Positions 34,678-46,372 of a stretch of DNA of 51,699 nt are shown here, piece by piece; position 1 is the stretch's first letter; each line of letters opens with the position of its first letter. The stretch comes from CAZHCG01 sp046484285 (lineage in GTDB: Bacteria > Myxococcota_A > Polyangia > JAAYKL01), in the NCBI GenBank assembly GCA_046484285.1, contig JAWOBP010000176.1, forward strand, positions 1 through 51,699. The letters run 5' to 3'. Position numbers and translations under genes: made by a program. The notes under the pieces were generated by a model. It ran no database searches. It was not told the DNA's origin and saw nothing but the letters and a program-made list of their open reading frames with translations.

Positions 34678-35116
34678 ACACCGACCAGTACCAAAACAAA
34701 TCTCTCCCAGCTGGTCTGATCAGCTCGTACCGAAAAAAGAGGCGGAGCGTTTCGTCTCACGTTGCGCGCCACACGGCAGTACTTCCATCACGCGCAATGT
34801 GTCCTCCAGTTCGATTGGAAAGACCTCGGACACGATCCCGAAAAGCACGTCGCCCGCGGGCCGGATCGCGTCCAGGCGCCCGATCGCGGAGTAGCGGTGG
34901 AAGATCTCCTGCAGCACCTCGCTGTCCGTGACGAGCCTGCACCGCTCGTTTATCGGAAGGTCACCGCGCCGCCGATTTGCAGCTCCGGGCGGGCTGTGGC
35001 AAAGGTGGTTAAATTTATAGTCGACAACTTTTTTCTGGGGATCGGCCGCGCGGGCAGAACCTTTCGCGGCCGTAGACCGGCCGCCGGAGGACGCCGGACG
35101 GCCGCCGGGGATGTAG
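34678..35116. other. Gap holding a PIN-domain remnant and an AT-rich leader
   Basis: 439 bp between the rRNA methyltransferase and the OmpA gene. 34720-34965 carries the toxin remnant on the minus strand. About 35008-35040 is an unusually AT-rich patch (ggttaaatttatagtcgac, then six T) that may be the promoter region of the OmpA gene. The rest shows nothing recognisable. Confidence 0.5.
34720..34965 (-). pseudogene. Truncated PIN-domain (VapC-like) toxin remnant
   Basis: An 81-codon open stretch ending at 34720 reads LVTDSEVLQEIFHRYSAIGR, then LDAIRPAGDVLFGIVSEVFP and IELEDTLRV. This matches the second and third helices of PIN-domain toxins, where the conserved Glu is in the SEVLQE segment. 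The N-terminal DxN strand and the C-terminal Asp motifs are absent. No start codon or antitoxin gene is attached. It appears to be a decayed vapC fragment. Confidence 0.6.
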
Positions 35117-36869
<1,753 letters not shown>

Positions 36870-36877
<8 letters not shown>

Positions 36878-37625
36878 GCGCGACGCAGGCCGGTCCCGAG
36901 GAGGTCCCAATCAGGTCGGCGCCGGCCTCCACCAGCCGCTCGGCCCAGCCGCGATTCCGGATTCCGCCCGAAGCCTTGACCCCCAGCCGCTCGCCGACGC
37001 AGGCGCGCATTGCGCGCACGTCCTCCAGCGAGGCGCCGCGCGGCCCGTAGCCGGTGGAGGTCTTGACCATCGCCGCGCCCCCGGCCTCGGCCGCGGCGCA
37101 GCCAGCGGCCAGGCCCTCCGGATCGAGGTGGCCGGTCTCGAGGATCACCTTGACCGGCATTCCGCGCGCGGCCTCGACCACGCCGGCCACCCCGTCGCGC
37201 GCAGTCGCCGGATCGCCGCTGCGCAGGGCGCGCAGGTCGGCGACCATGTCGACCTCCCGGGCGCCGTCGGCGAACGCTCGGGCGGCCTCTGCCGCAGCGC
37301 CAGCGGCCCCGCCGCCGGCCAGCGGGAAGTCGACCACCGTGACCACCAGCACGCCGCTGTCCTCCAGCAGTTCGCCGCAGGCCGCCACGTCGCGCGGCAG
37401 CACGCACACCGAGCGGAAGCGGTGCTCGCGAGCCTCGCGACAGAGTTTCTCGACCTGCTCTGGCGAGGCGTCGGCGCGCAGCAGGGTGTGCTCCACGCGG
37501 GCCGCCATGCTCTCGATCGCGGGTCTGCCCCGACCGCCACCCGGCTGGGCGCCGAGCTTCGACCAGGCGCGGCGGTTGGCGGCGAGCACCGGCTCCAGAT
37601 CTTGTGCTTTGTCGTTGTTCATCAT
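36870..37625 (-). CDS. deoC: Deoxyribose-phosphate aldolase (DeoC)
   Basis: The 251-residue protein is a class I aldolase that splits 2-deoxyribose 5-phosphate into glyceraldehyde 3-phosphate and acetaldehyde. Key pieces are ARVEHTLLRADASPEQVEKL, REVDMVADLRAL, VKVILETGHL, the Schiff-base lysine in MVKTSTGYGPRGASLEDV, and VKASGGIRNR. The usual LIDHTLL near the N-terminus is here VEHTLLR. ATG 37625 is used; ATG 37622 is the next codon. It overlaps the OmpA 3' end by 8 bp and is divergent from the FHA-GGDEF gene with only 17 bp between start codons. No other deo genes are nearby. Confidence 0.92.
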
Positions 37626-37642
37626 TGCGTGGGGATAGTACC

Positions 37643-38683
<1,041 letters not shown>

Positions 38684-38685
38684 CG

Positions 38686-39054
38686 ATGAACGATCAGGCG
38701 GAAACCGGATCGCTGCTGGGGCGCGGAAGCGGGTTCGAGGGCAAGCTGACCTTCCTCGGAACGGTGCGCGTCGAGGGCAGCTTCGAGGGGGAGATCAGCT
38801 CCGAGGAGACGCTGGTGGTGGCGGCCGGCGGCGAGCTGCGCGGCAAGGTCGAGGTGGGCACGCTGATCGTCACCGGCGGCCTGGTCGAGGCCGAGGTGGT
38901 GGCCAGCCGGGCCGTGGAGCTGCACCCGCCCGGCGAGCTGCGCGGCAAGGTCAGGACGCCGTCGTTCGAAATCGAAAAAGGAGCGGTCTTTGCCGGCACC
39001 TGCGAGATGCCGGCGCAGGAGCAGGCCGGCGAGGAGCAAGTCGAGGACGAGTGA
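38686..39054 (+). CDS. Bactofilin
   Basis: The 122-residue protein has the right-handed beta-helix pattern of bactofilins: SGFEGKLTFLGTVRVEGSFE, GEISSEETLVVAAGGELRGK, VEVGTLIVTGGLVEAEVVAS, with short disordered ends. Bactofilins polymerise into cytoskeletal filaments at the membrane and help with cell shape, polar organelles or chromosome arrangement. The gene is 2 bp downstream of the FHA-GGDEF gene and 71 bp upstream of the FHA-sigma54 activator, so c-di-GMP signalling and this scaffold are probably coordinately made. Confidence 0.92.
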   Translation: MNDQAETGSLLGRGSGFEGKLTFLGTVRVEGSFEGEISSEETLVVAAGGELRGKVEVGTLIVTGGLVEAEVVASRAVELHPPGELRGKVRTPSFEIEKGAVFAGTCEMPAQEQAGEEQVEDE

Positions 39055-39063
39055 GTGGCTCGG

Positions 39064-39092
39064 TTTACCGCAGCGGGCAAAGCGGCTAGACT
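39064..39092 (+). promoter_or_regulatory. Candidate promoter of the FHA-GAF-sigma54 activator
   Basis: TTTACC (39064-39069), 17-bp spacer, TAGACT (39087-39092), about 33 bp before ATG 39126, with GGAGAGC as ribosome site. Modest match only. Confidence 0.35.
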
Positions 39093-39125
39093 CATCGGGT
39101 TCGCGAGCAACGGAGAGCAGAGCAG

Positions 39126-40907
<1,782 letters not shown>

Positions 40908-40910
40908 CGC

Positions 40911-41459
40911 ATGCGGAACAGGGGGCGGAGATCGAAAGTAGCACTCGCCGCGCTGGCGCTGGCGCTGGCGCTCGGCGGCTGCATCGTCACCGACGAGATC
41001 GATTTTCGCGACGTGGTCAACCATCCGCCCGAGCTGATCGACGTGGAGCCCTCCAACGCCTACATCAATACCGTCTGTTCGGAGCTGCAGACCTTCACCA
41101 TCGAGGTCTGGGACGCGGACGAGGACGACGCGGCTTTCTACGGCGCCCAGATCTACGTGCGTTGGACCCCGGGCGATACCGGCAGCTGGAACGACCAGCG
41201 TCCCTGCAATCAGCCCACGGAGGTGGCCTCCCTCGAGGACGGAGCGGGAAAGAAGGGGGGCGTGCGGATGCGGATCACCTGCGAGCTACCGCTCGAGTAC
41301 TACAGCATCGACACGGCCGAGCCGTACCTGCTGGTGATGGTCCGGGTCTCGGACCGCGGCTTCTTCCAGGGCTCGATCGACGAGGGCGCGCGCAAGGTCG
41401 AAGCGCTCTGGGCGCTGGAGCTGCTGCCGGACGTCGCCTGCGCCGAGGTGGAGCAGTGA
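40911..41459 (+). CDS. Unrecognised lipoprotein (182 aa)
   Basis: The precursor has a long hydrophobic signal and lipobox LGGC (Cys24). The mature part looks like a small beta-sandwich, beginning VNHPPELIDVEPSNAYINTV, with FTIEVWDADEDDAAFYGAQI resembling an Ig/PKD-like strand pattern. It starts three bases after the stop of the sigma-54 activator and its stop overlaps the next gene. Transcriptional linkage to the regulator is therefore likely. No function can be given. Confidence 0.75.
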   Translation: MRNRGRRSKVALAALALALALGGCIVTDEIDFRDVVNHPPELIDVEPSNAYINTVCSELQTFTIEVWDADEDDAAFYGAQIYVRWTPGDTGSWNDQRPCNQPTEVASLEDGAGKKGGVRMRITCELPLEYYSIDTAEPYLLVMVRVSDRGFFQGSIDEGARKVEALWALELLPDVACAEVEQ

Positions 41460-43138
41460 TCCGCTCTGCGCCGGTCGCGCTCGCGGTCATGCTGCTCTCG
41501 GCGGCGTGCGCCGAGGTGGACGAAGATCACGACTGGAGCTACGACGGACCGGTCAACGAGTGCGAGACCGACGCGGACTGCTCGGCGGGCGATTGCGCGG
41601 TCGAGCTGGGGCGCTGCGCGGTCGGGCCCCCGGCCGGCGGCGAGACGCTGTACGTCGAGGTCTTTCCGCCCGGCGAGGCCGAGGTGCCCTCGCAGGTGTT
41701 CGAGGTCGAGCTCGGCGCCGACGGCGTCGTCGAGGAGCCGCTGGAGGTGCGCCGGCCGGTCGTGGTCCAGGGCGAAACGCGGGCCGGCGAGGAGAACCTC
41801 GAGGCGCTGGTCGTCTTCGTCTACCGCGGCGACCGGCTGCCGGGGAAGAGCGCGCGCCGCACGGTCTACAATTCCTCACAAGGGGTCTTCGACCTGGAGC
41901 TGCTGCCCGGGCTCTACGACCTGCTGGCCCTGCCCGAGGGAGAGCAGGCCGAGCAGTACCCGCCGTACTACCTGGACGCCGTCGAGCTGACGGTGCAAGG
42001 AGAGCTGCGCCGGGACGGAGGTCCGCCGCTGGATCTGATCGTCCCCGAGCCCGAGACCGAGGTCAGCGGAGTGATCCGGATGGGCGGCGTGCCGGTCAAC
42101 GGGTTGAGCGTGCAGGCCGGCTCGCCGGACGGAACGCGGCGGCTCTCCACTTTGGCGACCACCGCCTGCCGGGGGCAGGGGAGCGAGCGGGTCTGCGGCG
42201 CGTTCACGATCGAGCTGGCAAGCGGCACCGAGCAGTTCTCGCTGCTCGTCTCGCGCCAGGGGCAGCCCCACCACCCGCAGATATCGATCGACGGCTTCGT
42301 CGTGGAGGAGCCGGGCGAGCCGCTCGACTTGAGCGGAGATTTGCGACTCTCGCTCGATCCGCTCGGACCGCCGATCCGTTACCACGCCACGGTCGAGCGA
42401 CCGATCATGACCGACGCCGGCCAGCTGCTGCATGACCCGGCGCCCCGCTGCTTCGTCCGTTTTTCCTCCAGCTCGATCGCCGGCGGACGGGTCGAACGCT
42501 GGGTCGAGACCAACGAGGCCGGGGCGCTGGAGCAGAGCGACGGCGTGCTGGGCGTGATGCTCTACCCGGGCGAGTACGAGGTGATCGCGATTCCGGCCGA
42601 AGCGCTGAGCGACTCGCTGACCGACTACACGCCGTTCGTCTCCGGCGATCCGGTCGTGATCAGCGGCTCGGGCGAGATCGGGGGACAGGTCTTTCCGCTC
42701 TCCTGGCGCCCGCTGTACAAGGGGTTGGTGCTGGCCGGCGGGCGCGAGGTGCCGGGCACATCGCTGGTCGCCGAGCCGCGGACGGGCAGCGCCACGGTCC
42801 GCTCCAACGCGACCGGGACCGGCTTCGACGGCGAGTACGCGATCTGGCTCGATCCGGGCGAGTACCACCTGACCGCCGAGGCTCCGCCCGAGAGCGGCTA
42901 CGCCTGGGCCACGACCGAGCTGGAGGTGGAGGGCAACGGAAGCCTGGATTTCGAGCTGCCTTTGCCGTACATCGCCAGCATCCGGGTCGTGGCCAGCGGC
43001 GACCAGGTGGATCCGATCGAGCTGGGCGGCTCGTCGGTGGTCTGGTATCGAGTCGTGGACGGCGCGGCCCGCGCGATCGCGCGCGGCGCGGCCGGAGAGG
43101 ACGGCGAGGTGGTGGCGCTGCTGCCGCCGCCGGGCTGA
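41456..43138 (+). CDS. Unrecognised lipoprotein with repeated regulatory-like beta domains
   Basis: The 560-residue precursor begins at GTG 41456, overlapping the previous stop by 4 bp. Lipobox SAAC puts the lipid on Cys18. A short Cys-rich segment (NECETDADCSAGDCAVELGR) of the kind seen in many Myxococcota secreted proteins follows. The rest consists of beta-rich units resembling carboxypeptidase-regulatory-like or CnaB-type domains (SQGVFDLELLPGLYDLLALP, GVLGVMLYPGEYEVIAIPAE, FDGEYAIWLDPGEYHLTAEA). It is probably a surface or periplasmic lipoprotein acting with its 182-residue partner. Confidence 0.72.
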   Translation: MIRSAPVALAVMLLSAACAEVDEDHDWSYDGPVNECETDADCSAGDCAVELGRCAVGPPAGGETLYVEVFPPGEAEVPSQVFEVELGADGVVEEPLEVRRPVVVQGETRAGEENLEALVVFVYRGDRLPGKSARRTVYNSSQGVFDLELLPGLYDLLALPEGEQAEQYPPYYLDAVELTVQGELRRDGGPPLDLIVPEPETEVSGVIRMGGVPVNGLSVQAGSPDGTRRLSTLATTACRGQGSERVCGAFTIELASGTEQFSLLVSRQGQPHHPQISIDGFVVEEPGEPLDLSGDLRLSLDPLGPPIRYHATVERPIMTDAGQLLHDPAPRCFVRFSSSSIAGGRVERWVETNEAGALEQSDGVLGVMLYPGEYEVIAIPAEALSDSLTDYTPFVSGDPVVISGSGEIGGQVFPLSWRPLYKGLVLAGGREVPGTSLVAEPRTGSATVRSNATGTGFDGEYAIWLDPGEYHLTAEAPPESGYAWATTELEVEGNGSLDFELPLPYIASIRVVASGDQVDPIELGGSSVVWYRVVDGAARAIARGAAGEDGEVVALLPPPG

Positions 43139-43155
43139 TCGGAAGTGAGGCTACC

Positions 43156-43665
43156 ATGACGGAGATGCTGATACTCGTCGACGAGCAGGACCGGCAGACC
43201 GGAACCGGCGAGAAGATGGAAGTCCACCGCAGGGGGCTGCTGCATCGCTGCTTTTCGATTTTCGTCTTCGACCCGCAAGGGCGGGTGCTGATGCAAAAAA
43301 GGGCCGCGGGCAAGTACCACTCCGGCGGGCTGTGGACCAACACCTGCTGCAGCCATCCGCGCGCGGGAGAGGAGCTGATCGACGCGGCCCATCGCCGGCT
43401 GCGCGAGGAGATGGGCTTCGACTGCGAGCTCGAGGAGAAGCTGACCTTCATCTACCGCGCCGAGCTGGACAACGAGCTGACCGAGCACGAGTACGATCAC
43501 CTGCTGGTCGGTACCTACGTCGGCCCGGTCGCCCCCGAGCCGGAGGAGGCGGACGGCTACGAGTGGATCGAGGTCGAAAAGCTGCGCGACGAGATCCGCC
43601 GCCGCCCGGAGCGCTTCACCGTCTGGTCCAGGATCGCCTTCGACGAGCTGATGCAAGCGAGGTGA
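43156..43665 (+). CDS. idi: Isopentenyl-diphosphate delta-isomerase, type I
   Basis: The 169-residue Nudix-fold enzyme interconverts isopentenyl and dimethylallyl diphosphate. Visible features are LLHRCFSIFVFDPQGRVLMQ, the catalytic Cys in WTNTCCSHPRAGEE, the Nudix-related RRLREEMGFDCELEEKLTFI, and the second active-site Glu in ELTEHEYDHLLVG. ATG 43156 is preceded by GGAAGTGAGG. It follows the lipoprotein by 17 bp. Type I idi is dispensable where the MEP pathway makes both isomers, so its presence hints at isoprenoid demand such as carotenoids or quinones. Confidence 0.95.
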   Translation: MTEMLILVDEQDRQTGTGEKMEVHRRGLLHRCFSIFVFDPQGRVLMQKRAAGKYHSGGLWTNTCCSHPRAGEELIDAAHRRLREEMGFDCELEEKLTFIYRAELDNELTEHEYDHLLVGTYVGPVAPEPEEADGYEWIEVEKLRDEIRRRPERFTVWSRIAFDELMQAR

Positions 43666-43681
43666 GTCGCTGTCGGGCTCT

Positions 43682-44152
43682 TCAGCGGTCTGTAGAGCTC
43701 TGCGGGGGCGCGGTTTCCCGCCCCATCTCCCTGTCTGTGTGGACCAGGGCCGAGGCGGCGCACAGGTGCAGCGCCACCAGCGCCACGAGCGCGAGCGCCA
43801 GCCCGGGCGGCCGGCTCTTGAAGCGGGCCAGCACCAGCGCTCCGGCCAGCGCCGGCACCGCAGCTCCGGCCAGCAGCGCGCAGTGCTGCGCGGACAGCGG
43901 GACCAGCAGCGCGTCGAGCCGCGGCGCCAGCGTCTTGATCTGAACGCCCAGCCCGAAGAGCAGCCCCCAGCCGCCGAAGACGTTGGCCGAGGCGCCCAGC
44001 GAGACCGCGGCGATGCGGCTCTCGGGGCTCGCGATCGAGCGCAGGCCGATCAGGCAGCCGGCCAGGCTGGCCGCCACTCCGAGCCAACCCCAGTGCGGAA
44101 TCCAGCTCGAGTTGAGCCCCAGCAGCCCCAAGACCAGTCCCAGCGTGTGCAT
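43682..44152 (-). CDS. Small membrane protein of unknown function
   Basis: A 156-residue protein with about five hydrophobic segments (MHTLGLVLGLLGLN, WGWLGVAASLAGCLIGL, VFGGWGLLFGLGVQI, ALLAGAAVPALAGALVLA, LALALVALVALHLCAASALV) and short polar loops. ATG 44152 starts directly at the first helix; the open frame extends upstream but reads as non-coding. It is divergent from the carboxyltransferase gene and convergent with idi. The family is not recognised. Confidence 0.6.
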   Translation of the reverse strand: MHTLGLVLGLLGLNSSWIPHWGWLGVAASLAGCLIGLRSIASPESRIAAVSLGASANVFGGWGLLFGLGVQIKTLAPRLDALLVPLSAQHCALLAGAAVPALAGALVLARFKSRPPGLALALVALVALHLCAASALVHTDREMGRETAPPQSSTDR

Positions 44153-44243
44153 CGCGCCGACAACATACCATGCTTCGAGGAAGCTTGCGCGCGGCTCGCA
44201 ATGGGGACAGAGTGTTCGCCGGGGAAGGAAAAGGAGCGGGCCC

Positions 44244-45596
44244 ATGACCGAGATCACCGAAACCGCGCTTAGAGACGCGCACCAGTCGCTGTTCGCCACG
44301 CGCCTGCGCACCGACGACATCGTGCGGGCCGCACCGCTGCTCGACCGGGTCGGCTACGCCTCGCTCGAGGCGTGGGGCGGCGCCACCTTCGACGCGCCGC
44401 TGCGCTTCCTCGCCGAAGATCCCTGGCTGCGGCTGCGCGCGGTCGAGGCGGCGGCGCCGAACACTCCGATCCAGATGCTGCTGCGCGGCCAGAACCTGGT
44501 CGGCTACCGGCACTACGCCGACGACGTGGTCGATTACTTCGTGGAGCTGGCGGCGAGCAACGGCGTGGACGTCTTCCGCATCTTCGACGCGCTCAACGAC
44601 GTGCGCAACATGCGGCGCGCGATCGAGGCGGTCAAGCGCGCGGGCAAGCACGCCCAGGGGAGCTTTTCCTACACGACCAGCCCGGTGCACACCACCGAGA
44701 AGTTCGTCGAGACCGCGCTCGAGCTGCGCGAGCTGGGCTGCGACTCGATCTGCATCAAGGACATGTCCGGGATCATCCTGCCGGCCGTGGCCGGCGAGCT
44801 GGTCGCCGAGCTGAAAAAGCGGGTCGGGCTACCGGTCGTGCTGCACGGGCACTGCACGGCCGGGATCGCGCCGATGGCCTACCAGGCCGCAATCGCGGCC
44901 GGCGTCGACCGTCTCGACTGCGCGATCTCCCCGATCGGCGGCGGCACGGCCCAGCCTCCCACCGAGTCGGTGGCTTACGCGCTGGCCGGCACCGGCCAGG
45001 ACGCGGGTGTCGACTTCGAGGCGCTCGGCGAGGTGACCGCGTTCTTCAAGGAGGTGCGCGAGCGCTACTCGTCGCTGATCAACCCCATCTCCGAGCGGGT
45101 CGACACCCGCGTGCTCGAGTACCAGGTGCCGGGCGGGATGCTCTCCAACCTGCTCAGCCAGCTCGAGGAGCAAAGGAAGCTGGACAAGCTCGAGGAGGTG
45201 CTCGAGGAGGTGCCGCGGGTCCGTGCCGACTGCGGCTACCCACCGCTGGTCACGCCCACCAGCCAGATCGTGGGAGTGCAGGCGGTCTTCAACGTGCTGC
45301 TCGGACGCTACGAGGTGGTGGGCGGCGAGACCAAGAACCTGATCCGCGGGGGCTACGGCCGCACGCCCGCGCCGATCGACCCGGAGTTCAAAAAGCGGAT
45401 CCTGGGCGGCACCGAGCCGATCGACTGCCGGCCCGCCGACCTGATCGAGCCCGAGCTGGACGCGCTGCGAGAAGAGTTCGAGCCGACCGGCCTGGTGAAG
45501 AAGCCCGAGGACCTGCTGACGCTGGCGATGAACCCGCGCGTGGGAAGGCCCTTCCTGGCCGGAGAGGTCGAGCCCGAGCCCAGGCCCTGGGGCTGA
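44244..45596 (+). CDS. Pyruvate carboxylase B / oxaloacetate decarboxylase alpha-type carboxyltransferase, without biotin domain
   Basis: The 450-residue protein is a carboxyltransferase barrel of the PycB/OadA/transcarboxylase-5S family, moving CO2 between biotin and pyruvate. Seen are TALRDAHQSLFATRLRTDDI (N-terminal signature), YASLEAWGGATFD, VFRIFDALNDVRNM, the carbamylated-lysine segment SICIKDMSG and metal-site VVLHGHCTAGIAPMAYQAAI. The conserved C-terminal helical region (LLSQLEEQRKLDKLEEVLEE) is present, but the protein ends at LAGEVEPEPRPWG without a biotinyl domain. A separate BCCP and biotin carboxylase must act with it; neither is in the window. Its last 94 coding bases (45503-45596) are repeated 2,006 bp downstream. 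Confidence 0.9.
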   Translation: MTEITETALRDAHQSLFATRLRTDDIVRAAPLLDRVGYASLEAWGGATFDAPLRFLAEDPWLRLRAVEAAAPNTPIQMLLRGQNLVGYRHYADDVVDYFVELAASNGVDVFRIFDALNDVRNMRRAIEAVKRAGKHAQGSFSYTTSPVHTTEKFVETALELRELGCDSICIKDMSGIILPAVAGELVAELKKRVGLPVVLHGHCTAGIAPMAYQAAIAAGVDRLDCAISPIGGGTAQPPTESVAYALAGTGQDAGVDFEALGEVTAFFKEVRERYSSLINPISERVDTRVLEYQVPGGMLSNLLSQLEEQRKLDKLEEVLEEVPRVRADCGYPPLVTPTSQIVGVQAVFNVLLGRYEVVGGETKNLIRGGYGRTPAPIDPEFKKRILGGTEPIDCRPADLIEPELDALREEFEPTGLVKKPEDLLTLAMNPRVGRPFLAGEVEPEPRPWG

Positions 45597-45598
45597 TC
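45503..45598 (+). repeat. Left 96-bp direct repeat (3' end of carboxyltransferase gene)
   Basis: Covers the last 94 bases of the carboxyltransferase gene plus two bases. It is identical to 47509-47604 apart from one base (C at 45549, T at 47555). The sequences diverge immediately on both sides. Confidence 0.95.
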
Positions 45599-45758
45599 TG
45601 GCCAGCGAGTTGAGGCGGTCGAGCGTCGTGCGCGAGCAATCGGCTCGTCTTCGCATTCGCTGTTCGTTCGACGGCGTCACGGTGGCAGTTATTCTATAAA
45701 CGAAGCAATCGAGCAAAAATAATACACGAAACGCGCTAAAAAAAAGCTAGAAATGGTA

Positions 45759-45787
45759 TTGATAAATTAGCACTATTGGTGTAAATT
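45759..45787 (+). promoter_or_regulatory. Candidate promoter of the nucleotidyltransferase gene, leaderless spacing
   Basis: TTGATA (45759-45764), exactly 17 bp, TAAATT (45782-45787). The GTG start at 45794 is 6 bp after the -10 box and no Shine-Dalgarno is present, so the transcript would begin at or beside the start codon. Confidence 0.5.
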
Positions 45788-45793
45788 GTTCTC

Positions 45794-46372
45794 GTGAGCA
45801 GGGCTTTTGAAATAGAGACGGCGCTCGAGACGCTCGGCGAGTTACTTGAATCGCGAGGTCTCACATACGAAATCGTCGCAATTGGAGGCGGCGCGCTGTG
45901 GTTGATGGGGCTGCTAACCCGTCCGACCAAAGATGTAGATGTGCTCGCTACAGTTCGCGAGGGAGAGTACGAAACAGCAAACCCGCTACCGGATGACCTC
46001 CAGAGCGCAATAGAGGACGTCGCCAGCTCGTTGGGTATCCCGACCGACTGGATGAATCCAGGACCGACAAAACAGCTGGAATTCGGTCTGCCCAAAGGCT
46101 TCAAACAACGAGTGGAAACTCGTCGATACGGAGGCCTGATTCTGCACCTGGCAGGGAAATTCGACCAGATTCTCTTCAAGTTCTACGCTGCCGTGGACCA
46201 GTTTCCTGACGAAAAGCATCTCAAGGATCTGCGCCTCCTCAGCCCGACCCGTGAACAGTTGCTGGAGGCAGCAGGTTGGGCCTGCAGCCAGGATGTGTCA
46301 CCGGAGTTCCGCGAGATGTCGCGACAGGCGCTGGCATATCTGGGCGTGGAGGAAGATCGTGACGGCCGATAG
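45794..46372 (+). CDS. Nucleotidyltransferase, DUF6036/AbiEii-like, first gene of accessory cassette
   Basis: The 192-residue protein has the minimal nucleotidyltransferase motif: IGGGALWLMGLLTRPTKDVD, with glycines 31-33 and the metal-binding Asp47 and Asp49. The C-terminal half LAGKFDQILFKFYAAVDQFP, then DEKHLKDLRLLSPTREQLLE, is typical of DUF6036/AbiEii-like proteins. Relatives of this broad class act as toxins that add nucleotides to tRNA, or as cognate antitoxin-type enzymes. The GTG start lies 6 bp after a -10 box. The next gene begins inside its last 14 bp behind GGAGG. Base composition is lower in G/C than the chromosome genes. The enzyme class is clear; the toxin role is inference. 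Confidence 0.8.
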   Translation: MSRAFEIETALETLGELLESRGLTYEIVAIGGGALWLMGLLTRPTKDVDVLATVREGEYETANPLPDDLQSAIEDVASSLGIPTDWMNPGPTKQLEFGLPKGFKQRVETRRYGGLILHLAGKFDQILFKFYAAVDQFPDEKHLKDLRLLSPTREQLLEAAGWACSQDVSPEFREMSRQALAYLGVEEDRDGR

